Below, piece by piece: positions 10,335 to 17,365 of a stretch of DNA of 64,000 bases; the first letter of the stretch is position 1, and each line of letters opens with the position of its first letter. Origin of the DNA: an uncultured Pseudomonadota bacterium. Lineage in GTDB: Bacteria; Myxococcota_A; UBA796; SXON01. The stretch lies in contig CAIMSU010000268.1 of assembly GCA_903844155.1 (NCBI GenBank), positions 1 through 64,000 on the forward strand. The letters run 5' to 3'. The notes under the pieces are model-generated. The model saw only the letters and a program-made list of their open reading frames with translations. It had not been told where the DNA came from and did not search any database. Both the position numbers and the translations under genes were made by a program.

Positions 10335-11368
10335 GGGGTGAAGTAGGTGTAGCCGTATGGAGCGTCGAATTGGAGGCTGGTGCCGTCGCCCGTGGTCTCC
10401 CCCCTGCCGCCAACGTCGTAGGCAAACGGCATCCACCCGTAGTGCGGCGCGTAGTACATCAGGACCGTGTCCATCGCGGTGGAGGTCCCGTCGGGCGCGA
10501 CGTAGGTGTAGGTGGGGGCGAAACCCCAGGACCCGACAAGCCCATCGAACTCGCCGCCCCGGAGCGGATCCGGCAGGATGTTCCGACAAAGCGCACCACG
10601 AACGCTGCCGGCAGAGGTCGCCAGGGAAAAGCTCCACTCACAATCTGGGCAACCCGGGGCCACCGTCCCCGAGACCGCCCACTCCGAAAGGTCTGCGCAC
10701 ACGACATTCCCAGCGTCGTCCAGGACGGCCTGGCCGAACTGGCCGGCCGTGAAGCTACCCGCCGTGGTCGTTACGTCTCCGGCCCAGTGGACGGAGCCCG
10801 TCGCCGTGTCGCCCGTGGCCGTGTCGCCGCCGCTGTCGCTCGACGCCGGACAGACGGCTTTGCAGACGGTCGGCACGCTCCCATCGTAGGTAGTGCAATC
10901 CCGCCCCGCAGCGATCTCCTCGTCGATGCACTGGTTCGCGGCGTGCTCGTCGTAGTTCGGGCAGTCCACGCTGTTGAGGAACTGCGTCGTCTTGGAGTTG
11001 CATGTGCCGACGTCCGGAAAGCCGGCCGCCTCCAGGTAGGAGCAGGTGTCCAGGAGATCGCAGAGGGCGGTTGCCTCCGCCGTCACGAACTTGGCGTACG
11101 TGCTGAGGTCCGGGACGGTATGCGAGGTGTCGCCTCCCGAATCGTGGTTCGTGTCGGTGTCGGTGTCCGTGTCGGTGTCGGTGTCCGTGTCGGTGTCCGT
11201 GTCGGTGTCCGTGTCGGCCGCCGTGTCCGCATGGACGTGCGTGTCGGTGTCCGCGCTGGAGTCGAGCGTTTGAGGCTGGCCAAAGTCACAGCCCGCGAGG
11301 GCCACGAGGCCGAGCGCAGCAGCGAAGATGACGGGCGACGGGAGGGGGAGGGACGATGAGACAGGCAT
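10331..11368 (-). CDS. Asp-Thr repeat lipoprotein, paralogue of 13233-13907
   Basis: 345 aa. Signal peptide ends in a lipobox, LVALAGC, with the lipidated Cys near residue 27. It is followed by a low-complexity (Asp-Thr)n tract of about 25 residues, a Cys-rich middle domain with at least six cysteines, a second Gly/Thr/Asp linker, and a C-terminal domain shared with the lipoprotein at 13233-13907 (DLSEW, GCPDCEWSF, GSWG, YGYTYF). Probably surface exposed. A TATACT box about 25 nt before the ATG hints at its own promoter. Its stop overlaps the next start (ATGA), which places an envelope lipoprotein inside a cytosolic protease cluster. Function unknown. Confidence 0.85.
   Translation of the reverse strand: MPVSSSLPLPSPVIFAAALGLVALAGCDFGQPQTLDSSADTDTHVHADTAADTDTDTDTDTDTDTDTDTDTDTNHDSGGDTSHTVPDLSTYAKFVTAEATALCDLLDTCSYLEAAGFPDVGTCNSKTTQFLNSVDCPNYDEHAANQCIDEEIAAGRDCTTYDGSVPTVCKAVCPASSDSGGDTATGDTATGSVHWAGDVTTTAGSFTAGQFGQAVLDDAGNVVCADLSEWAVSGTVAPGCPDCEWSFSLATSAGSVRGALCRNILPDPLRGGEFDGLVGSWGFAPTYTYVAPDGTSTAMDTVLMYYAPHYGWMPFAYDVGGRGETTGDGTSLQFDAPYGYTYFTP
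11151..11216. repeat. Hexanucleotide-type microsatellite encoding (Asp-Thr)n
   Basis: Uninterrupted GTGTCG/GTGTCC units on the + strand, which read as Asp-Thr dipeptides on the minus strand. Tract length could change by slippage in units of 6 nt without breaking the frame. Confidence 0.85.
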
Positions 11369-11403
11369 GTGGAACCGCGAGAGGCGGAAGTATACTTCGG
11401 GAC

Positions 11404-12426
11404 TCAGACACCTGCGACGGTGCGCACGCGGCCCTCGGCGATGGGGCGGGCGGCTTCCAGACCGGCCCAGCGGTGGCGCAACGCCTGCGCTTCCGCGTAC
11501 CCGTCGTCGAAGAATTCGAGCGTCCCGAGGCGGGCGAGGTGGTCCGCGAGACGGACCGTGACCTCGGCGAGGACGGTCCCGGCGCGGGCGGCGGCAGCGC
11601 GGTCCCGGGCGCTGGCGTTGGGGTCGGACAGGGGGGGCGGCGACGGGCATGCCATGGCGGCCACGGCGGCGTGGACGAGGGGAACCGCGAGATCCCACCG
11701 GCCGACGGCCTCGCAAGCGGCGATCCATGCCGCGTAGGTGCGACGGCGATGGGCTGAGCTGGCGACGGCATCGGCGACCAGCAACGGCGCAGCGTCGCTG
11801 TCGACGATGCCGGCGGCGATCCAGAGCCACAGGGCCTCAACGTAGAGGGCGTGCGTGCGAAGGAAGGGCGCGAAGTCGGGACCAGACGCCTCATCGGGAG
11901 GCTCAGGCCGCAAGGACGCGCCGATTCCCGGCGCGACGGCCGCCGCAAATGCGATCTGGACGAGCGGGTCATCGCGGAAGACGCGTTCGCCGAGCACGCT
12001 CGCCAGACCGCTGCCGACGAGGAGGCGCGCGAGGCCGAACGCGATGACGCGGTCGCCCGACGCCACGGCCGGCCCCACCGGGCAGGCCGCGTGATCCCGC
12101 GCCGCCAGGGGCTCGCGCAACGCCCACCGCAGCAGGTCGACCGACCGCGCGGTGACGAGCAGATCGGGGGCCGGATGCCGATCCCAGAGCCGCCCCGGCT
12201 GGCCGCCAAAGCGCTCAACCCGCGCACCTCCGCCCCGGGCAAACGCTCGCACGAGGCCCGTCGCGACCGTTGCCCGCAGTCCGGCGACGCCCGAGGGGGT
12301 CAGGGCCTCGGCGAGCGGGCGGGCCCCGCGCAACAAGGGCGCGACGCGCGGATCGACGTCGCCAAGCACCGCCCGCGTCAGCAGGATCAGCTCGTACTCG
12401 GTCGCCCGGACGGCCCGCTCGTTCAT
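11404..12426 (-). CDS. Unknown helical protein of the FtsH-like cluster
   Basis: 340 aa starting MNERAVRATEYELI. The ATG overlaps the radical SAM gene's stop (ATGA), indicating coupled translation and probable joint function. The chain is rich in Ala, Leu and Arg and looks largely alpha-helical, without signal peptide, membrane segment or a catalytic motif I recognise. It is likely an accessory or target-recognition component of the same system. Confident as a gene because of the coupling, composition and frame length. Confidence 0.75.
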   Translation of the reverse strand: MNERAVRATEYELILLTRAVLGDVDPRVAPLLRGARPLAEALTPSGVAGLRATVATGLVRAFARGGGARVERFGGQPGRLWDRHPAPDLLVTARSVDLLRWALREPLAARDHAACPVGPAVASGDRVIAFGLARLLVGSGLASVLGERVFRDDPLVQIAFAAAVAPGIGASLRPEPPDEASGPDFAPFLRTHALYVEALWLWIAAGIVDSDAAPLLVADAVASSAHRRRTYAAWIAACEAVGRWDLAVPLVHAAVAAMACPSPPPLSDPNASARDRAAAARAGTVLAEVTVRLADHLARLGTLEFFDDGYAEAQALRHRWAGLEAARPIAEGRVRTVAGV

Positions 12427-12989
12427 CGGCCCATCCCCCGGCTCACCGGCCACCCGTTCACCGTGACGGTGCCGCCCGAAAGCCGAAGTTCCATCGTGTT
12501 TTTGCCAAGAAAGTCCGAGGGGCCGTAGCGGTCCGAAAGGAAATGCAGGCCCTGGTTCTGCGATCCAATCCACCGCCGCGGCTCATTGGCGCCGCTCTCC
12601 GGCCTCCCGGCGACAAAAGGGCCATCCACGAGGACATCGAGCACGCCGAGCAGCTCCGGCGCTCGCCGTTCGATCGCCTCCCGCGTGAACCCGCTGAAGA
12701 GCACCACCGTCTGCCCCCGCGCCCGGATCGCCAACGCCAGCGCCGTCACCCCCTCCGCCTGCTCCACCGGCTCCCCTCCCAGCAGCGTGATCCCGGCGAC
12801 GTCGGCCGGTACTTCGGCGACGACCTCGTCGACCGTCCATTCCCTTCGGCCGGTCGCCCCGAACAGCTCCGGGTTGCAACAGCCGGGGCAGCGGATCGTG
12901 CACCCCTGCGTCCAGATCGCCGTTCGCACGCCGGGACCTTCCGCCTCCGTTCGGGCGATGATGTGCGCGATCCGGAGCATTTCGGCCAT
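12423..12989 (-). CDS. Radical SAM activase of the NrdG type (single 4Fe-4S)
   Basis: 188 aa from ATG 12989; an in-frame start 60 nt further upstream would add an Arg-rich stretch that looks non-coding. The radical SAM motif is CTIRCPGC (CX3CX2C, about residues 31-38), and the SAM-binding GGEP motif is at about 71-74. The size and layout match glycyl-radical-enzyme or ribonucleotide-reductase activating enzymes, but no glycyl radical enzyme is nearby. The neighbours are instead the unknown 340-aa protein (ATGA overlap) and the FtsH-like cluster, so it probably modifies a component of that system. It is the first gene of the minus-strand unit. Confidence 0.88.
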   Translation of the reverse strand: MAEMLRIAHIIARTEAEGPGVRTAIWTQGCTIRCPGCCNPELFGATGRREWTVDEVVAEVPADVAGITLLGGEPVEQAEGVTALALAIRARGQTVVLFSGFTREAIERRAPELLGVLDVLVDGPFVAGRPESGANEPRRWIGSQNQGLHFLSDRYGPSDFLGKNTMELRLSGGTVTVNGWPVSRGMGR

Positions 12990-13062
12990 TTTGCGATCAA
13001 GCCGAGTAACGCACCGGTATGCATATCGAGCCGAAGGGCCGGACGGCACACCCCAGGCAACA

Positions 13063-13131
13063 TACGAAAAGCGACGACGTCACTTTTCGCACATCGGAAT
13101 GTGCGAAAAGGTGACATCGTCGCTTTTCGTA
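13063..13131. repeat. RAYT-type REP palindrome pair, solitary copy
   Basis: Two head-to-head units, TACGAAAAGCGACGACGTCA... (13063-13093) and its near-perfect reverse complement (13100-13131), separated by TCGGAA. Each unit holds the core AAAAGCGACGACGTCACTTTT-like palindrome found beside the transposase at 23.8-24.6 kb. It fills the gap between the radical SAM gene and the lipoprotein at 13233. Confidence 0.88.
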
Positions 13132-13232
13132 CGTCGCAACGCCCGGACCAAAAACGGAACGAACCGCCGAGCCTGCGCCCGACGGTCCGTTTTGGTGGTC
13201 CGACCGGCCGAAGCCGCCCGGGACCTGCCCGA

Positions 13233-13907
13233 CTACGGGTAGTAGTACATGTAGCCGGCGTACTTCTGGAACGTGATGCTGGACGCATCGCCCGAGGTGT
13301 TCGCGTAGCTGCCGTAGCTGTACGCCAGGGGGAACCAGCCTTCGTTGCCGGTGTAGGTCGAGTAGTAGAACAGGACCGTGGTGAACGTGAGCGGCGTGCC
13401 GTTGTAGTCGTACTGGTAGGTGTCTGCCTCGCCCCAGGAGCCCGTGAAGCCGTCCCACTCACCGCCGACGAGGGCGCTGGGGAGGAGGTTGCCGCACTCG
13501 GAGCCGGTGGCGGTGCCGTTGGCGAGGCCGAGCTCGAACGACCAGTTGCAGCCCGGGCAGCCGCCCGCGGGGGCGTTGCCGTCGTCCGACCACTCGGAGA
13601 GGTCCGTGCAGATCGCGGAGCCGGCGGAGTTGACGACGTTGTAGCCGAAGTGGCCGTCGACGAACGCGCCGCTGTGGGTCTGCGCATCGCCCGCGTAGTA
13701 CACGTAGCCGATGGCGGTGTCCGACGTCATGGTGTCGGTGTCCGTGTCGGTGTCCGTGTCGGTGTCGGTGTCCGTGTCGGTGTCCGTGTCACCGCTGTTC
13801 GTGGACGAGTCGCAGGACGTGCCGGTGTCGCAGGTCTTGGGGCCGCAGCCGGCGAGCGCGAGGACCGCGACGGGCGCGGCGATGAGGCTGTACTTGAGAA
13901 GGGTCAT
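13233..13907 (-). CDS. Asp-Thr repeat lipoprotein
   Basis: 224 aa. An AGGAG lies 6 nt before the ATG at 13907. Signal peptide with lipobox LALAGC (Cys near residue 21), then a Ser/Thr/Asp linker with an uninterrupted (Asp-Thr)n tract, then a globular domain with DLSEW, GGCPGCNWSFEL and GSWGEAD motifs and an aromatic C-terminus. The last domain matches the C-terminus of the lipoprotein at 10331-11368, so the two are paralogues; this one lacks the Cys-rich middle domain. Likely anchored in the outer membrane with the Asp-Thr tract as a spacer. Function unknown. Confidence 0.88.
   Translation of the reverse strand: MTLLKYSLIAAPVAVLALAGCGPKTCDTGTSCDSSTNSGDTDTDTDTDTDTDTDTDTDTMTSDTAIGYVYYAGDAQTHSGAFVDGHFGYNVVNSAGSAICTDLSEWSDDGNAPAGGCPGCNWSFELGLANGTATGSECGNLLPSALVGGEWDGFTGSWGEADTYQYDYNGTPLTFTTVLFYYSTYTGNEGWFPLAYSYGSYANTSGDASSITFQKYAGYMYYYP
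13732..13790. repeat. Second (Asp-Thr)n microsatellite
   Basis: GGTGTC/CGTGTC hexamer-like units encoding about 18-20 residues of alternating Asp and Thr on the minus strand, at the same position (just after the lipidated Cys region) as in the paralogous lipoprotein. Confidence 0.85.
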
Positions 13908-14121
13908 TGAGTCTCCTGAGGGTGAATCGAAGGGCGGTTGCTCCCTACCAGGGCCGGGGAGCCGTTCAGCGGGGGCACCATACACGGTCATGAAACGTCA
14001 CGCAAGCGCGAGTTTTGTCCCCACATCCCTTTGACGAAAAAACCCGCGCCGCCGCCGCTCCCCCGGAACGAAGCCCGTCAACGACGCTGGCGTTGCGCCG
14101 TTCAGCGGGACATAAGCCCGC

Positions 14122-14970
14122 GTGCGCCTCGCCATCACCAGCGACATCCACATCGACCTGAACGGCGACGTCGTGCTGGAGGCGCTTTGCGCGCGGGTTC
14201 GGGCGGTCAAACCGGACGTCCTCATCGTTGCGGGCGACATCGCCACCGGAGCCCAGACCTACCTGGCTACGCTGCTGGCGCTCAAGGCCTGCGCGCCCGA
14301 GCTGCTCGTGGTCGCCGGGAACCACGACGTCTGGACGAGCCCGAAGGCGAAGGCAGCGGGTGTCGACAGTTGGACGTGGCTCGACAAGCTGCTGCCGGCC
14401 CTGTGCGTCGAGGCCGGGGCGCACCTCCTGGACGCGGGTCCCGTCGAGCTCGGCGGGATCGGCTTTGCCGGCTCACTCGGGTGGTTTGACCTGACGATGC
14501 GCGAGCACACGCTGGACGTTCCGTTCGAGAGCTACCGCACCGGCCGGTTCGGCGGCGTGATGTGGAACGACATGCGCTTCGCCCATTTTGACGACGGCGA
14601 CGGCCGGGGCTTGATCAGCGAGGCGATCGCGGAGCGGCTGCGGGCGCGGCTCTCCGGGCACCTGCGTGAGCTGAAGGCGACGCGGGTCGTCGCCGTGACG
14701 CACATGCTGGCCTGGGATCGGCAGGTCGCACGCCGGGATCGGCCGGGCTGGAGCTTCGTGAACGCGTTCATGGGCTCGCTCAAGATGGGCGAGCTGCTGG
14801 AGGCCGACAAGCGCATCGAGCTGGCCGTCGCGGGGCACACGCACATCGCCAGCGACCACCGCATCGGGCGGATCCGGGCGCTCGTGACGCCGCTCGGGTA
14901 CGCGCGGGAGTGGCGGGCGCCGGACGTGACGGGCGCGGTGGAGCGGGCGTTGGCGGTGGTGGATCTGTGA
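14122..14970 (+). CDS. Calcineurin-like metallophosphoesterase
   Basis: 282 aa. Metal-binding motifs of the superfamily are intact: SDIHID (about 7-12), GDIAT (about 38-42), GNHDVW (about 69-74), then THML and the C-terminal GHTH (about 239-242). The product is cytosolic. It is the first gene of an overlapping chain, GTGA with the CoaB-like gene and onward to two ABC transporter genes. The substrate is not evident; family members hydrolyse phosphodiesters or phosphomonoesters. Confidence 0.88.
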   Translation: MRLAITSDIHIDLNGDVVLEALCARVRAVKPDVLIVAGDIATGAQTYLATLLALKACAPELLVVAGNHDVWTSPKAKAAGVDSWTWLDKLLPALCVEAGAHLLDAGPVELGGIGFAGSLGWFDLTMREHTLDVPFESYRTGRFGGVMWNDMRFAHFDDGDGRGLISEAIAERLRARLSGHLRELKATRVVAVTHMLAWDRQVARRDRPGWSFVNAFMGSLKMGELLEADKRIELAVAGHTHIASDHRIGRIRALVTPLGYAREWRAPDVTGAVERALAVVDL

Positions 14971-15578
14971 GGCCGGTCCTCGTCACCTGCGGCGCCACGC
15001 GCAATCCCGTCGACGCGATCCGGTACCTGTCCGCCGGGGCGACGGGGGCGACCGGGATCGGGCTCGCGCGGGCACTTGGCGCGAGGGTACACGTCCTCGG
15101 CAGTCAGGAAGCAGCGTTGCGAGCACCGGATCTCGCGGTCGAGGTCTACGGCAGCACCCGCGACCTGATGGCGCGCATGGAGCGCTGGTGTCGCGCGAAC
15201 GCCGACGGCGTCGTGATCCACTCGGCGGCGGTCGGGGACTACGAGATCGTCGGCGCGACGACCGGCAAGATCGCCTCGGGCCAGGCCGAGATCGTGCTGA
15301 GGCTCACGCCGACGCCCAAGATCGTCGACCGGGTGAAGGACTGGGCGCCGGACGCCTTTCTCGTCAGCTTCAAGGCGGCGAAGCCGGGGGTGACGGGCGA
15401 CGAGTTGGAGACGATCGCACAGGCGCAACTCAATCGGACCTGCTCCAACCTCGTCTTCGCCAACGCGCTCGACCACATCGGCGAGGACGTGCTGCTTGTC
15501 TCCGCAACGGAGACGCGACGGTTCGGGAGGCGCGAGGACGCCGTTGCTGCGCTGATCACGCTGGTGGCGACCGCTTGA
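14967..15578 (+). CDS. CoaB-like phosphopantothenoylcysteine synthetase domain protein
   Basis: 203 aa from a GTG that overlaps the preceding stop (GTGA). The opening LVTCGATRNPVDAIRYLS matches the CoaB nucleotide-binding loop, HSAAVGDY matches its AAVADY motif, and GKIASG with LTPTPKIVD matches the K-x-K and PTPDI region that binds the phosphopantothenoyl moiety. CoaB joins 4'-phosphopantothenate to cysteine using CTP or ATP. In most bacteria it is fused to CoaC; here only the CoaB half is present. The classic SSG of the loop reads TGATG, so activity may differ. Confidence 0.82.
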   Translation: MRPVLVTCGATRNPVDAIRYLSAGATGATGIGLARALGARVHVLGSQEAALRAPDLAVEVYGSTRDLMARMERWCRANADGVVIHSAAVGDYEIVGATTGKIASGQAEIVLRLTPTPKIVDRVKDWAPDAFLVSFKAAKPGVTGDELETIAQAQLNRTCSNLVFANALDHIGEDVLLVSATETRRFGRREDAVAALITLVATA

Positions 15579-17365
15579 CCCTCCCCTTCCCCCACCTCCG
15601 CCGGTTCAGCGCCCGCTACGTCGCCCCGCTCTGGCGCTGGTACCTCGCGGGAACAGCAGCCGTGTTCCTGACGAATTGGATGGCCGTTCGCATCCCTGCG
15701 GAGCTGGCGACCGGCCTCGATGCCCTCCGCGCCGGTGCCGCCACTGCAGGCGTGGTCACCACCGCCGCCAGCCACATCTTCGCGCTTGGCGCCGCGATCA
15801 TCGTCGTCCGCACGGTCAGCCGGCTCTGGTTCTTCACGCCGGCTCGGCTCGCCGAATTTGAACTACGCGAGGACCTCTTCGCGCGCCTTCTGAAGCTCCA
15901 ACCGGACTTCTACGCGAAGTACCGCACCGGCGACCTCCTCTCCCGCGCGACGACCGACATCACCTTTGCCCGAGCCTTCGCCGGCTTCGCGACGCTGCAG
16001 GGCGCCAACATCATCGCCGCGCTCGTGACAGCGATCGGGCAGATGGCGGCGTTCTCGCCAAAACTGACGGTGATCGCCTCCATTCCCGTCATCCTCGGCT
16101 TCCTCGTGGTCCGAAAGGGGTCCGCGGCGCTCATGGGGATTCAGCGGGCAACGCAGCAGCAGCAGGGCCTCTACGCGGACCAGTTGCTCGGGGCGCTGCA
16201 GGGGATCTCCACGATCCAGGCCTTCAACGTGGAGGTTCCCTTCGGCGCCCGCCTCGGGGAGCGCGCGAGCGTCCTTCGGGACAACAACATCCGGCTGGCC
16301 CGCCTCAGGGCCCTGGTGTTTCCGCTCTTCACGGTCTCCGGCGGCATCGCCGTCTTCCTGTTGCTCGGCTTTGGCGGCCAGCTTGTCGTCAACGGGCAGA
16401 TGACCGCGGGCCAGCTCGCAGCGTTCATCTCGCTCGTCACCTACCTCATCATCCCGCTGCGCCTCCTCGGGTTCCTGCTCCCCGTGTTTCAACGCGCGGA
16501 GGCCTCGCTCGAGCGCATCCACGCGATGTTCGACGCGCCGGTCACCCGCCCGGAGCTCGCGCTCACAGCGTCAGGCAGCGGATCGCCGGCCTCCGCAACC
16601 ACCGCGTTGCCCCCGGCACTTTCCCTTCACAACCTGACGTTCAAGTACGGCGACGTAGCCGTCCTCAACGGGCTCACGCTCGACATCCCCGCCGGCACCT
16701 CGCTCGGCGTCTTCGGGCGTTCAGGCTCCGGAAAGACCACGCTGCTGCGGGTCCTCGCGCGCCTGGAAAACCCGCCGCCGGGGACGGTTTCGGTCGACGG
16801 CGTCGACGTGACCGCCGGGGACCTCGACCGGTGGCGAGAGCGCATGGTGCTCGTCCCGCAGACGGCGTGGCTTTTCTCCGAGACGATCGCCGAGAATGTG
16901 GCGATGGGCCTGTCGCCGGGCGTTCTGGAGGCCCCGGTTCGTGACGCCGCGCTGGAGCCCGACCTCGCTGCCCTGCCAGCCGGCCTGGAGACGGTGGTTG
17001 GTGAGCGTGGAATCGTGCTTTCCGGCGGACAACGCCAGCGCGTCGCCCTCGCCCGCGGCCTCGCCCACGCCAGAGCGCGCGGTGCCGGCACTCTCCTGCT
17101 CTTTGACGACGTGCTCTCCGCGGTCGACCATCACACCGAGCAGATCCTCATCCACACCCTGCTCGGGCGGTCGTCCGAGGCGAGCGAGACGCGGGCGACA
17201 CCGACGTGCGTGATCGTCACACACCGGATGTCGGCGTTGCAGTTCTGCGATCAGGTGCTGGTGCTGGATGAGGGGCGCGCGGTCCAGCTTGGCCGGCACA
17301 CAGACTTGTTGGCCATGAAAGGGATCTACCAGGACGCCTGGAACGCGCAGCAGGGGGACGGATGA
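15575..17365 (+). CDS. ABC exporter half-transporter, subunit 1 (MdlA-like, degenerate ATP site)
   Basis: 596 aa from a TTG that overlaps the coaB-like stop (TTGA); longer reading leftward runs antiparallel to good coding sequence. An N-terminal six-helix exporter domain (about 1-330) is followed by an ATPase domain: Walker A GRSGSGKTT (about 381-389), signature LSGGQRQRVALARG, and Walker B LLLFDDVLSAVD. The residue after the Walker B Asp is Asp and not the catalytic Glu, as in MdlA/LmrC-type subunits, so this subunit contributes the degenerate ATP site. It pairs with the next gene, whose start overlaps (ATGA). Confidence 0.9.
   Translation: MTLPFPHLRRFSARYVAPLWRWYLAGTAAVFLTNWMAVRIPAELATGLDALRAGAATAGVVTTAASHIFALGAAIIVVRTVSRLWFFTPARLAEFELREDLFARLLKLQPDFYAKYRTGDLLSRATTDITFARAFAGFATLQGANIIAALVTAIGQMAAFSPKLTVIASIPVILGFLVVRKGSAALMGIQRATQQQQGLYADQLLGALQGISTIQAFNVEVPFGARLGERASVLRDNNIRLARLRALVFPLFTVSGGIAVFLLLGFGGQLVVNGQMTAGQLAAFISLVTYLIIPLRLLGFLLPVFQRAEASLERIHAMFDAPVTRPELALTASGSGSPASATTALPPALSLHNLTFKYGDVAVLNGLTLDIPAGTSLGVFGRSGSGKTTLLRVLARLENPPPGTVSVDGVDVTAGDLDRWRERMVLVPQTAWLFSETIAENVAMGLSPGVLEAPVRDAALEPDLAALPAGLETVVGERGIVLSGGQRQRVALARGLAHARARGAGTLLLFDDVLSAVDHHTEQILIHTLLGRSSEASETRATPTCVIVTHRMSALQFCDQVLVLDEGRAVQLGRHTDLLAMKGIYQDAWNAQQGDG

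Noticed and set aside
11151-11216. Possible CRISPR or satellite from regular short repeats
   Set aside because: Units are 6 nt without spacers and lie in frame within a lipoprotein gene.
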